The translations under genes and the position numbers were made by a program. DNA of 64,000 bases. It comes from Lycium barbarum. Its lineage: Eukaryota > Streptophyta > Magnoliopsida > Solanales > Solanaceae. The notes below the pieces were generated by a model. The model ran no database searches. It worked only from the letters and a program-made list of their open reading frames with translations, and was not told where the DNA came from. The number at the start of each line of letters is the position of its first letter. Within the stretch, counting starts at the first letter, position 1. Shown here piece after piece: positions 20,048 through 31,723 of the stretch. The stretch lies in NCBI RefSeq assembly GCF_019175385.1, contig NC_083340.1:11296336-11360335 (forward strand). Direction: 5' to 3'.

Positions 20048-22981
20048 ATGGAGTATCAACAATTGCTAATACCTTTCTGCTTCTATTCACTTATTATCCT
20101 TTCTGTCCAGCAATCGCAGCTTACTGGCTTCTCATATGCTGGGCAACATGTATGTGCCCGCGATGATGCCTTTTATTTGCTTCAATTGAAGAAAGGCCTC
20201 ACAATTGCTTACCGTTTCCGAGGTTGGTGTGGCAACGAGGGCCGAGCCAAGACTTTATCCTGGAATGTTACAGGAGATTGTTGCAAATGGGATGGTGTTA
20301 CTTGCGATGGATTTACGGGTCACGTGATAGGCCTCGATCTTTCTTGCAGCTTTCTTCACGGAACTATTAATGCTAACAGCAGCCTCTCAAAACTTGGTCA
20401 TCTCCAAAGACTCAACCTTGCCTACAACGAGTTGGTTAGCTTTCCACTTGGAAATGGTATAAGTGAACTCACGAGTTTGACACATCTCAATGTTTCATAT
20501 GCTGCAATTGTTCAAACGGATGAGATCCCACCAGGATTATTCAAGTTGCCTAAGAATTTTCCTTCGTCTCTTACCTATTTGGATCTGGCAGCCAACAACT
20601 TGTCTGGTGACATAAGCGATTCTAATCTCTTTCATCTACCAAACTTGCAAGTGCTGAGATTGGGAGGGAATTCTTTTCTAACAGGCACTTTGCCAAATTT
20701 TAATTGGAGTTCCAGTGGAAGTATTTTAGAGTTGGACTTTTCTGATACTGGTATTTTTGGTAAGGTACCTGATTCAATTGGTAACCTCCATTCTCTTTGG
20801 TATCTTAACCTCTCTAATTGCCATCTCTCTGGCTCAATTCCAGAATCCATTGGCAACCTCACTGCAATTAGAGAGTTGAAACTTTCATATAACAACTTCA
20901 CTGGTAATGTTCCCTCAACTATCACAAAATTAAACAAGCTCATTTCTTTAGATCTCTCTTCCAACCATTTTGGAGGCTCAATTCCAGAATCCATTGGCAA
21001 CCTTACTGCAATTAGAGAGTTGAAACTTTCAAATAACAGCTTCACTGGTAATGTTCCCTCAACTATCTCAAAATTAAACAAGCTCATTTATTTAGATATC
21101 TCTTCCAACCATTTTGGAGGCTCAATTCCAGAATCCATTGGTAATTTCACTAGAATTACAAGTTTGGATCTTTCAGTTAACAGCTTCAGCGGAAATGTTC
21201 CCTCAACTGTAGGAAAGCTGAACAAACTTAGCTACTTAGGCCTCTCTTTCAATAATTTTGAAGGCTCGATTCCAGACATCTTTGCCAACCTTTCAGAGCT
21301 ATCTTCTTTATATTTTGAAACTAACAATTTCACTGGCTTATTCCCCTATTCAATTGCAACCTTGACTCGCCTTGAAGTATTATACTTGTACAACAATTTA
21401 CTAACTGGTACACTTCCCTCTAATATAAGTGGGCTTCAAGAGCTACAAACACTTGATTTGTCCTTCAATTATTTCACTGGCACGGCACCCCCTTGGTTAT
21501 TCAATCTTCCATTGCTGTCGGATTTACATGTTCAAGCCAATCAATTAACCAAATTGCCAAATGAGATCAAGAGCGATCACTTAAAGCACTATGAAATTGA
21601 TCTTTCGCACAACAAGTTGCACGGTAAAATCCCTGATTGGATGCATTCCACGACCTTGTTCAGCCTAGATCTCTCTCATAACTTCCTCACAGGCTTTGAA
21701 AAACAAGTATGGTCCTCAATGGATTTGTTGTTCTACCTTAATTTGGAGAACAATTCTCTTCAAGGGTCTTTGCTTCCGTCCATTTGTGACATGACTAACC
21801 TTCGAATCCTCAATTTGGCTCATAACAATTTCAGTGGTTCAATCCCAAGATGTTTGGGTAGTAGTTCCCTTGGTATTTTAGACTTACAAATGAACAATTT
21901 TCATGGAGAGATACCAAGATTCTTGCCAACAGGGTTACAATACCTTAGTTTACATGGCAATCAACTGGGGGGACAAGTTCCACGATCCTTGGTTAACTGT
22001 ACCTACTTGGAAGCTCTTGATTTGGGGAATAACAAGATAAATGACACGTTCCCCATCTGGCTGGAGAAACTTCCAAACCTACAAATTATGATTCTGAAAT
22101 CCAATCTCTTTCACGGTCCAATTGGTGAATTGGTGTCCGAGTTTCCATTTCCTGAGTTACGAATCTTTGACCTTTCCTTCAATGGGTTCGCTGGAACTTT
22201 TCCATCTAATTTTTTCAAAATATTTAGAGGTATGATGGATGTGGATGAAGAAAAAACAGGAATTACTCAACGAAGTGATAGCGCAGCAAGTAAAAGGGAA
22301 CACACATTTTACCTTTACCATGTTAGCTTGGTGATAAAAGGTAATGTGTTTGATCTGAGAATCACGTCACTAATGACAAGTATTGATTTATCAAGCAATA
22401 GGTTTGAAGGAGATATTCCAAATTCCCTTGGAAGTCTGAACTCACTTGTGTTACTCAACCTATCTCATAACAACTTCCGTGGTTATCTTCCTACAGAAAT
22501 TGCAGAGTTGCACGAGCTCGAAGCATTAGACCTCTCATGGAACAGACTCATTGGAGAAATCCCTGGTCAATTGTCGAGTCTGACATTTCTTGAGGTCTTA
22601 AACCTTTCATACAATCATCTTGTTGGGCGCATTCCGCTTGGGAAACAGTTCAATTCATTTCCAATTGATTCATATTGTGGAAATCCTGATTTATGTGGAT
22701 TTCCACTATCAAAGGAATGTGGAACAAATAATGTGTCAGATGAGGCACCACTTGAACAAGATGATGATGATTCAAGTATTGCTAGCGGGTTCACATGGCA
22801 AGCTGTCGTAATAGGGTATGGTTGCGGTATTCCTTTTGGATTGTTCATGGGAAGCCTCATGTTCATACTTGGAAAACCAAAATGGTTTGTGAACTTCGCG
22901 GAAGATATTGCTCAACAAATTGCTGAAGAAATTGCTGCTAGGAAGCGAAGAAGGCAAAGGAAGAGACATCAAAGACGTTGA
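20048..22981 (+). CDS. LRR receptor-like protein 2 (Cf/Hcr9-like, no kinase), 977 aa
   Basis: Paralogue of the 4994-7753 gene with the same layout: signal peptide, cysteine-paired N-cap (CCKWDGVTC), LRR array, island domain about 721-765 with YLYHVSLVIKG, C-terminal LRRs, C-cap, acidic stretch, transmembrane helix about 916-942 with GxxxGxxxGxxxG, and basic tail. It is 58 residues longer. Two extra LRRs arose from a 144-bp tandem duplication (residues about 262-309 and 310-357, units starting at 20831, 20975 and 21119). The island domain has a longer insert (ITQRSDSAASKREH), and AEEI is repeated in the tail. The N-cap loop (residues about 54-69) is strongly divergent from copy 1. No kinase and no intron in the CDS. 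A membrane receptor working with an adaptor kinase is inferred from the family. Long minus-strand frame 20632-21087 is an LRR shadow. Confidence 0.93.
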   Translation: MEYQQLLIPFCFYSLIILSVQQSQLTGFSYAGQHVCARDDAFYLLQLKKGLTIAYRFRGWCGNEGRAKTLSWNVTGDCCKWDGVTCDGFTGHVIGLDLSCSFLHGTINANSSLSKLGHLQRLNLAYNELVSFPLGNGISELTSLTHLNVSYAAIVQTDEIPPGLFKLPKNFPSSLTYLDLAANNLSGDISDSNLFHLPNLQVLRLGGNSFLTGTLPNFNWSSSGSILELDFSDTGIFGKVPDSIGNLHSLWYLNLSNCHLSGSIPESIGNLTAIRELKLSYNNFTGNVPSTITKLNKLISLDLSSNHFGGSIPESIGNLTAIRELKLSNNSFTGNVPSTISKLNKLIYLDISSNHFGGSIPESIGNFTRITSLDLSVNSFSGNVPSTVGKLNKLSYLGLSFNNFEGSIPDIFANLSELSSLYFETNNFTGLFPYSIATLTRLEVLYLYNNLLTGTLPSNISGLQELQTLDLSFNYFTGTAPPWLFNLPLLSDLHVQANQLTKLPNEIKSDHLKHYEIDLSHNKLHGKIPDWMHSTTLFSLDLSHNFLTGFEKQVWSSMDLLFYLNLENNSLQGSLLPSICDMTNLRILNLAHNNFSGSIPRCLGSSSLGILDLQMNNFHGEIPRFLPTGLQYLSLHGNQLGGQVPRSLVNCTYLEALDLGNNKINDTFPIWLEKLPNLQIMILKSNLFHGPIGELVSEFPFPELRIFDLSFNGFAGTFPSNFFKIFRGMMDVDEEKTGITQRSDSAASKREHTFYLYHVSLVIKGNVFDLRITSLMTSIDLSSNRFEGDIPNSLGSLNSLVLLNLSHNNFRGYLPTEIAELHELEALDLSWNRLIGEIPGQLSSLTFLEVLNLSYNHLVGRIPLGKQFNSFPIDSYCGNPDLCGFPLSKECGTNNVSDEAPLEQDDDDSSIASGFTWQAVVIGYGCGIPFGLFMGSLMFILGKPKWFVNFAEDIAQQIAEEIAARKRRRQRKRHQRR
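20831..21262 (+). repeat. 144-bp in-frame LRR-pair repeat in RLP gene 2
   Basis: Three units of exactly 144 bases (48 codons, two LRRs), each starting GGCTCAATTCCAGAATCCAT at 20831, 20975 and 21119. The first two are closest to each other. RLP gene 1 has only two such units, so copy 2 gained one pair of LRRs. Confidence 0.9.
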
Positions 22982-23015
22982 GACACGGTTTAAGAATGAC
23001 GTAGCAACATACCAG

Positions 23016-23290
23016 GTATTGATTAAAACTTTTGGTTTTGAATCAGGAACAATAGTACTTCTGTAGCTGTTTTTATTAATAGTTTAAGAACTGTCCACAT
23101 ATTTTGGATCCCTTTTTTCTTTAAAATGGTGGCTGCTTGGTTTATTAGATTACAGTGTGTCAATTTTTTTTTTCCCCTAAGGACCTAAGTATTAAAAAAC
23201 TCAGGAAAGTCATTAATAGTCTAAAAGGACATAAACCATCTACATTTCTAATATCCTATCTAATCTCTATTCTCATTCTCGTCTCTGCAG
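23016..23290 (+). other. Probable 3'UTR intron of RLP gene 2
   Basis: ACCAG|GTATTG donor and CTCTGCAG acceptor, homologous to the sites of copy 1. Conservation of both splice sites in an otherwise drifting flank supports real splicing. Confidence 0.55.
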
Positions 23291-23514
23291 ATGTTGTTGA
23301 GGTTGCTGGAGAGTTGAACAGGTTTACATACTAGTTACATTATTTACAAGTTAGTATTAATATTGAGGATTCATATAGCCGATCCTGACTAGCTTGGGAT
23401 TGAGGCGTAATTGTTATTGTATTAATAAGTTGGTGTTGATGTTCTGGCAAATGGCAATGTATGCATTTGTTTCTTCACTTTATATGCCTGTGGTGATTTC
23501 TATAGTTTTATGAA

Positions 23515-23520
23515 AATAAA
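23515..23520 (+). terminator. Polyadenylation signal AATAAA, RLP gene 2
   Basis: Same position relative to the stop as in copy 1. Confidence 0.45.
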
Positions 23521-23965
23521 GAAATAAGTTTTCGACATTGCATCGTTTAAAGGATAGAGACTTCAATTCACATCCCCTTTAAGAGTTAATTACAAGAATG
23601 GTCATCTATCATCCTTGCATTAAAATCAACTAAATTTTGTCACAATAAAATCACTTAACTATTGCTCCACTAGTTTTCCTGTTTGGCAAGCCATAGCATT
23701 AAAAATACCAAGTCGTGTTGCCACGTCAGCATTAATAACAAATTTTTACCTAAATAAAAGGCCCATTTTTTGTCATACTACTAGACTTGAATTTGAAGTT
23801 TCTAATCAATATCATCAAATGGCTGTTTTGTCGACCTTAATAAACAATTCTGAAAGAAATTAATTTTGTAATTCAAACAAAACATATCCAAAGTTAGACA
23901 ATACAATTGAAGAATATATCCAAAGACATTGTCCAAATTAATGCAACAAAACGAGAAATTTCAAA

Positions 23966-26900
23966 ACTCGTTACAATATTGGTGATTCCTATATATTTAT
24001 TTTAAGGAGTCGTCACCTAATTATTTTATTGGTGAATTAGGACACCTAAATATTAACTAAGGCAAAGTTAAACTAGACCTCCGTTAATGGTCTACTTAAT
24101 TAGTGTGATTCTAGGTAAGGGTTCTTGATTATCCTAAAAGAAAAGAGTTTGACATCCTTTAGAATCCATTAATTATGGTTACCGACCAGACTTAGGTTAA
24201 TATTGGAAATATAATAAATAATATTTTATAAGTAATTTTAAGAAAGATGTCTCATAAAATGCATATACGTAATTAAAATAAAGAAACCTTGCAAATAAAC
24301 AGTATAATGCGTTTCTAAACTTGCATAAGGAAATAATTATCTTCAAAAGGCCAAAAATCATAAATCATACATCTTAATACCATTTTTTATTTTAATAAAT
24401 ATAATTCCTCCACAACTTGCGTGAATTTTAAATAAGGAATTGCATATAAATAATAGTTTTTAAAAGAAGATTTAGCAAGTTTGAAGCTTGGATAAAATTA
24501 TGGTATGTGAATATGGCGATGCAAACAAACTCCAGATTTATTTTATAAATATGATGCAAAAGGACGTGAGCTTTCTTTCTCCTTTTTATTATTTTTTATT
24601 AACTATATTCGGCCAAAAAAAAATATGCATAATTGGATAAATTTTGAAAAATTGTTTATAAAATATACTCAGAGTTCATATTCGAGTATTAGTGACGTTT
24701 TAAAATTTCTAAGGTAGTAAGAATAAACATGATTCCCTTAACTCAAAATATGTATTCACGCTATTGAAAATCAATTGTTCTAGTAAAAATAAATGTTATA
24801 GATACTATAATAAAAAAAAATGAAAACTATGGAATTAACTGTTGGTTCCTCCTTTAAATTAACTACCCATTATGCTAAAACTTACCCCAGTAATTCCGCT
24901 AAGGTTCATCTAAGCTAAGAAAACAAAACAAAGTAAAGTGTTGGTCATATAATACAAATTAAATGCACAAAATAAAGTAGAGGAGCAAATATAATTAAAT
25001 GGGCTCAGCCCATTTTTTAGGGCTGCTGCGATCTGTCTGCAATTGGGCTTCGGCCCAGAATTCTTTTTTTACACGGCTGATAGTGGTGACTTAAGAGGGA
25101 AATAAAGCCCACCACCGAATGCGGAGGAAGACGAGTCCCTCGGACTCGTACGCGATGGTCATGCATAAAAACGAAAGAAAAGGATTAGTACGTAATCAAT
25201 AAATAAGACTAAACATATACGATGTAAATTCAAAAGAAGGAACAGATTGGTGACTCATATATGTACTATGTGTATCTGAGTATATTCCATATATACACAT
25301 TCATAAGGAGGCTTAGAGGGTTAATATTGGAAAGCTTTTGCCCCCGTCTTCCCGATGTTGCACAAGTTCCAAGGGATTTCCAAGAATCCCAGGCATGACT
25401 AACACCGGGGAGGGTTCAAGCTTAATCCATAATGACCAACTAATCTCCCTATTAATGTATTTTCATGAACATACTTCAAGAATACATAGCTATACAATCC
25501 TCACTGCCTTAACAAAATTAAACACTTATAGGAACATGGATCTTTAAATCAGCTTATGTAAGATTCTAATGTCATATTATAACATGTCAAACAAAATAAA
25601 ACTCTATACGTGATCTGAGAATTCTTAACAGAGGCATTGGCAGGCAGAAAAGGAGAACCACATAAGATTCTTAAGAAACACTGATTTTAAAATGTGTCTA
25701 AAGCATCCTAAGATCATTGTTTTGAAGCTAGTCCTAAGTTACATATTAAAATAAAAAAAATAAAATAAATAAATAAACCGATCTGTTTCTGTGTATAACT
25801 TCAAGAGCAACTCTGGACATTTGGGATTTGAGAAATTTCCAAGTTACGCAAAGGAAGGAAGGGTGAGGCATAAGTATCAAGAATCAAATGACAACCAAAA
25901 CAGAGAAGGCATCATCCCCAATTTAAGCAGAACCAAGCAATTAGTAGAAAATAAAAAAAAGTTCAGAAACTCAGCATACTTTCCTGAAAACCAGTCTTAT
26001 TTACTGCTAGATAATACTCAAAACATAAACAGTTTAAACATACAATCTGGAAGAACCACATAACCTTAAACTCAACCAAGATGACACAACACTCAGCTAC
26101 AGGGAAATGTTCAAATACAGCTTAAGCCAAATGACTGCTAAATTCTAAAGAGGACGGGAAAACTTGTAAATGTTAGCTATATCTTAAGACTTGAACTCAG
26201 GAATTCTATAAGGGAATGCATATTTAGATTGATACCTAATTAAGCTCTCAACACACTAGGGTTCATTCACTCAAGTTTGAATGAGCAGTTTTTTTTTTTT
26301 TTTTAGATTTTGAACGACATGTACAGTCACTCTATGATGCAACAAGCAACAGGAATAGGTAAAAAAATTACAGATCACAGTCTAGGCTTTCTGAAATAGT
26401 ACAGAGCTTCCAATTAGATAGTGATCACACGACAAATCATATAGCAGTATACAACAGGTATACGAAACCTATTAGCATTCTAGTCTTTGCAAATGAGAGT
26501 ACCAGTTGAAAACAGAATCCATTCAAAGTAAACAAAATCCATATAAACTAACTTCTTGACATTTTAGACTTTGATTAAGAGTTAAACATGTGGAGTGATA
26601 GCCTAGGATCAGATTATCCAAATTGCAGGGAAACTAGCATACACAAATTCAAATAGGCAGGGATATAAACTAACCATAATCAGGTAAGTCTAGAAAACAT
26701 GTGTATCCTATTTCATACTTCATTTCATATTTCTAACAGAGAACTTAAGTAATCTAAACACAGTTAGCTGAACCACGAAGCAGTTAACACACATAAACAT
26801 GGATGTCAAGCCACATGAATTGAACTATCATGAGTTCGATTGAAGAACACACTGATTTTAAGCACAAAATCATCTTAACCGAGAGCTAGCAGATGGCTAA

Positions 26901-28428
26901 ACTAATCTAAACAGGCCAAAAGATTTATCCCATATAATAAGGCTATCAAAACAACATAAGCACATTCTGAACCTATCTAGGATAAACTGTAAACAAGACT
27001 CAATACTAATCAACTAAACTAAAGTAAACCAAACTAATCTAAGCAGAACTAGAATAACATTTATTAACATTATCAAACTACTTAACTAACAAACATGCAA
27101 AGCACATAAAACACATAACACAAACCGAAAACACTTAATTCACTGATAAATAAATAAAAGGGATGTTTACTGACCTTCTTCGGGTGCAGCGAACAGGGTG
27201 CGGGGGGTCTTGATATATACTTGCACACTACCGAATCTGAGCTTGCATGCACTCGGATTCGAAGCAATACCAGGGCAAAAGAAAACAGAAAATGATTTAG
27301 TATTTTTTTAGAATCGATATCAAGAAATATTGTAACTACTGAAACTAATATCTTCTAGGGGAAATTTGGGCGGCTCCATACTTCTTTTCAATGACTCAAG
27401 AAAAGGATTATTTATAGGGAAACATCTAGGGTTCAAAACTGGGCGGGATTTAAGGTTCAAACGTTCGGATTTTTTGTGGTCTTTCACCCACCCGACCAGA
27501 AAGGAGAGAAGAGACAAAAACCATTAAAATTTTGTACCCGAAAATGAAAAAGAACTGATAAGAAAAAGATTTTAATTTCACAAACGAACGAAATCCGTTA
27601 AAATGTTTCAGATCCAAAACAGAAAAGGAAGAAGACGACGACTTACAAATGGTTGAACACTGACGGGGAAAGGACGAGCATTAATTGCCTTTCCCCGAAA
27701 TGTCCATGCACGGCCTGGGAGATCGAAAGAGCTCTGTGATTTTGTTGTTCGCGTTGTTGAAGAGAGAGAGAGGAGAAGGGGAAAAGGACGAGGAGGGTGC
27801 GGAAACGAACAAGCTTTGCACAGAAATGGGAATGGTCAACTCTGTCCACGGCTAAAGGGAGGTGGAGTGTAGCCAAAAATGGTGGAAGGGCGGGGGAGGG
27901 GGGGGGGGGGGTGGTGCGCGGCGGATCTGAGGAGAAAGGAACCCCAGTGGTTTCATTATTTGAAACGAACGGGTCAGGTCAAGTGTATTTTAACGGGTGT
28001 GGACTAATTGATTTGGGCTGGGTATTGTCGGGTAGCGAGTTGGTCTCGTAGGATTGAATTAATGAATTAAAAATATGGGCTGGGTCATTGATGGACTGGT
28101 CCGAAAATAATGTGGATTGATTGGACTCGGGTTTGGACTAATATTAGCTGAATGAAAGAATAATTTGGGCTTCTAAATTTAAATAAAAGGCTTATTTTAA
28201 TTAACTATATACTAACATGTGCTAAAATATTATTTACTATAAAATATATTTATTATTATATAAAATTATACGACGTCGTAATAGCCGTGCGATAATATTT
28301 TAAATTTTTACAGTAAGTAAATGCTATTGCTTAATTGCGTAAAATAAATGCGAGGCGTGCGTGCATAAGACGGTAAATAAAAAAAAATGTTAAAAGCGGT
28401 TGTAATGCAAAAATCATAATAATGGTAA

Positions 28429-28463
<35 letters not shown>

Positions 28464-28603
28464 GTAATAATAATAATAATAATAGTAATAATAATGAGAA
28501 AAACGATGGTATTAATTAAATTGTGGTAAAGTATAAACCATTACTCTTAAATTATCGCAAACAAATATTTGGAAGAAAAACGGGACAAAATTGTGTGTCA
28601 ACA
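23966..28603 (-). mobile_element. Diverged Ogre/Tat-type LTR, left end missing
   Basis: Read on the minus strand it starts TGTTGACACACAATTTTGTC (28603 downwards). It follows, with much divergence, the 4.7-kb LTRs at 46296 and 56653: for example GGAGTCGTCACCTAATTATT and GGTGAATTAGGACACCTAAA near 24006-24050, and TGCAGCGAACAGGGTGCGGG near 27185. The last 50-60 bases of the LTR, including TGTCACACCCC, are missing at 23966, and the sequence present here in copy 1 is gone. Insertion was therefore accompanied or followed by a deletion. No internal domain is present. It contains a trinucleotide (TAA)n tract. Open frames inside (25338-28051) are not genes. Confidence 0.8.
28427..28497. repeat. (TAA)n microsatellite
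   Basis: About 23 TAA units with occasional TAG, inside the LTR fragment. Confidence 0.9.
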
Positions 28604-29105
28604 ATATCAAAGAATTGTTACTGTACTAATATTTTCTGCCATTTAGTTGCATGGTTTTCCCTTCAAATGGGCTGGTCTTTAATTTTTGCAGTTCAAATGT
28701 GCTGGTATTTAATTTTTGTCCTTCAAAATCGAATTTGTGACGGACATAAATTCTTTAAAAGTGCTGTGCAAAAATAGGAATAACTTGTGTGATATTATAA
28801 TGTGAAAATCTGAATTTATGTCTTGCGATTTTTATTTTTTTTACATTGGGAGACAAAATTAAAGACAGCACAAAACAGGGCCAAAAGTGCAAATGACCCA
28901 TTTTCGGCCTAAATACCATGATAGTCAGTTGGAATTGCTTGTTATAATTGGTAAGCCCATTAGGCGAACGCACGACGGCCCAAACCCAAACCCTGCTGCT
29001 AGAAACATCTTTTTTTTTGTGCGGATTGCCTTCATTTGGGGTGGTCTTTAATTTTTGCCTTCAAATTAGTAGTCTTTAAGTTTTGCCCTTCGCCTAATAC
29101 CCTAA
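28604..29105. repeat. Outer duplicated tract, copy 2
   Basis: Closely similar to 12316-12825 (starts ATATCAAAGAATTGTTACTG in both). It lies immediately after the LTR fragment. Homology ends at CGCCTAATACCC, about 29100. Confidence 0.85.
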
Positions 29106-30389
29106 AATTGTATCCATTTCGTTAGGAAATTATACAGTACGTATATTGAAAATTTGGCTTAAAACAGAATGTTTGATTTATTAATATTTGTTTAACCCAC
29201 TTGAACAAAGTTGTTTCTGTAGCGAGATGGTAAGCGGGTTCAAAAGTCACCTCGAAGTTCAAGTGTTCGAGCATGTCTCTCTCTCTGCGTTTCTGTATAT
29301 TTTGTTGGTTATTTCTAATTTGCACGCAAGGGTCCTCCTTTCTGCTTCTCTCTCTTTTCTGACCTAAGTGATTTATTTCTTTCTTTTGTAGGTTTGGTTC
29401 TTTTTTAGTTTATTTTATGATGGAATTGTATATTTCGGTTGATTTTAGTCTGTTGCTATTTTACTTTAGTATTTTGTCCTCCTATCAGTTTAATTAAAAT
29501 ATGCATGTGTAATTTAGGACAACTATTTACATTTTCTTAATTTTGTGAATCACAACTTTTTCATTTATAAACAAGATAGATTTTAGATAGGTAAGTTTCT
29601 TAGAGTTTAATTAGATTTTAAATTTGACAAAAATATTCTTCTAAAGTTTAAAAGGTTGTTTATTTTTGTTGAAGTAAAACTTATAAAATTAAATAGATAA
29701 AATACAATTATTTACATTAATGTAAATAGAGTTTTAGTTGAAAAAAAATAAGTTTTTGCTGGCTTTCTAAAAAAAAAAAATCCTAAGGTCATTCGATTTT
29801 TTTTTATTTTTTTTTTATCGTTTTTCTTAGGAAAGACATCTTTGTCCACGCCAAAGAGTGCCAACTTTAAAATGGCTTCATGCTGAGTCGAGTAATAAAA
29901 ATAAGGAAAAAAATAATTTTACTTGTCTTGCTCAACATCATTCGTACTGTTGTCTATTGTCTTTTTCAATTGAACCCACTTGTACAAATTTCTGGATCCG
30001 CTACCGCAACTAAGTTTAAAGATTTTTTTTCCCGGTCCCCACCCCCCGCCCCCCACTCACTTTCGAGCAATTTAAGCCTTTCCACAGTTAATCGTAATGT
30101 CGACTCCAGAAATGACTTCTTACAAACTAAAGTGGTCTACATTTTTTTGTAAATTCTTATAAGGATATGATTAGGTTTTAGGACTGATTTCCATTTTCGT
30201 AAGCACTGCGTCCCCTTATCAAACAAATATCAGATAGAATAAAAGAATATTCCTTCCACACATTTTGTGGATTTCCCCTTTTTGGCATTAAAACAATAAA
30301 AATGACATAAATCTCAAATAAGGAAATCGGCTATGTAAGCTCAACTTGTGTCTTCATCACACCGAATAAAAGTAAAAAGAATGTTATAA
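29106..30389. other. Intergenic, nothing certain
   Basis: No intact gene. At 29219-29280 TAGCGAGATGGTAAGC and GTTCGAGCATG resemble tRNA-type A and B boxes about 50 bases apart, which might be a SINE head, but no tail or target duplication was found. The frame at 29880-30152 is low-confidence. Confidence 0.4.
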
Positions 30390-31130
30390 TAATGATAATG
30401 ATGATGATAGAGGTTATCCAACGAGACTAAAACATATCTCAACCAGTATGTATTGCATATACACATGTTTTCTCCTGCAACTTATCTTTAGCTAAATCTG
30501 TATTAATTTCAAGAAATTGCAAGTCTTTTGAGAAAACTTCACTGTATGTCAAAACTTCATTGTGTGTCATTTTAGGTCTATCTCATCCCATTTTCTAACA
30601 CTTTCAACCACCATATTTTTCACATCTATGAAGCGGTTCTATTCGTCAATGCAAGACATAACCAAATTATTTCAAACGACCTCCTCTCATTTTGTCCTTA
30701 ACGTATGCTACTTGCACCTTTTGACGAATTTGTGGACATATTTAATTTTATCTGTTCTTGTATGGCCACACATCTATCTTAGCATTCATATCTACAATAC
30801 TTATCTTGTGGATATGTTGTATTTGAACGGCCCAACATTTGTTACCACCTAATGTCTCCAATCTTAATTATAATTGTTCTGTAAAATTTACCTTTGACTT
30901 TGTTAGACATTTTTCTATCACATAACATTCTTGTCGCACTTCTACATTTCAACTATCCAATTTTAATTATATGTGAGTAACATCTTCATCTATATTAATT
31001 CCATTCCCTTGAAACAACTAGCTAGATATTTAAATGGCCTATATTGTATGAGCGCAATTCCGGCTAGTCTTATCTCAACTTCTCTCTTCTCATACTTACT
31101 AAATTTGCGGTGCATATATTTAGAGTCACT
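30390..31130 (-). pseudogene. Decayed LINE (L1-type) reverse transcriptase C-terminus
   Basis: On the minus strand, conceptual translation with several stops and frameshifts gives fragments characteristic of the plant LINE RT C-terminal region, in the right order: FKYLASCFQGNG and DEDVTH (about 31050-30970), KVKGKFYRTI (about 30890), then IRQKVQVAYVKDKMRGGRLK and FGYVL (about 30730-30650). The tail has ATC/ATT repeats (30390-30415), as seen at LINE 3' ends. Only the last third of ORF2 is present, so this is a 5'-truncated, dead insertion. The plus-strand frames 30562-30852 and 30973-31167 are shadows. Confidence 0.8.
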
Positions 31131-31474
31131 TCTCACCACGAAAAATTGGATTATCAGTGACAAATAATTTCGTCACTTATAAATCATATTTCGTCACCAA
31201 AATTCTTGTGTGACGAAAAAAAAATTCGTCAATCATTTGTCCCTAAAAGTGGGTCGCTAAAACTATACAAAGACAACTTATTGTTTCGTCACTAAATAAA
31301 GTTTATTAACCACGAAATCTTCCTTTCATCCCCAAATGCATAGTATTTGTGATGAACTTATTTGTCATAAAAAGTGTTGATTTTCGTGGTTGATGGTATG
31401 TTTTTGTCACTACGAATTAATTTATGACAAACTATTTCTTATCACAGATGTAATCAATTTATGACTAACTACTA
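31131..31474. repeat. TTTCGTCAC/GTGACAAA-rich tract
   Basis: Repeated short motifs in both orientations (TTTCGTCAC, CGTCACTA, GTGACAAA) resemble subterminal repeats of CACTA (En/Spm) transposons. A similar tract lies at 35930-36530. No CACTA end was located. Confidence 0.45.
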
Positions 31475-31723
31475 TTCCCTCCGGATCAAAAAAAGAGTTC
31501 ACTTAGCCATTTGCATATCCTTTAAGAAAATACTAACTCCTAGACGAAAATAGATAATTTGATTAAACTACCCCTAATTAAATAGGCATTGGGATTTGAT
31601 CATATAATACTTAATAGGGACAAATATGGAAAAACAAGGTTAATTCTTTCTTGATTTGCTAAGTGGACACTTTTTTTATCCAAGAAAAAAAGGCTAAATG
31701 GATTTTTTTTTATCCGAAGGGAG
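31475..31723. mobile_element. Stowaway-like MITE
   Basis: Inverted ends TTCCCTCCGGATCAAAAAAA and TTTTTTTTATCCGAAGGGAG flanked by TA on each side; 249 bases, non-coding. Confidence 0.75.

Larger units (their letters stand above)
17081..23965. repeat. Segmental duplication, copy 2 (contains RLP gene 2)
   Basis: Homologous to 3767-8742 in the same orientation, lengthened by the TIR element at 17636-19320 and by an extra 144-bp LRR unit and a W-box repeat. Homology stops at 23965, where the Ogre-type LTR fragment begins. Confidence 0.9.

Noticed and set aside
20632..21087. Minus-strand frame of 151 codons inside RLP gene 2
   Set aside because: It is an antisense shadow of the 144-bp LRR repeat; period and codon composition follow the sense frame.
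29219..29280. Possible SINE head with A- and B-box-like motifs
   Set aside because: Motifs are degenerate and no tail or target duplication could be shown.
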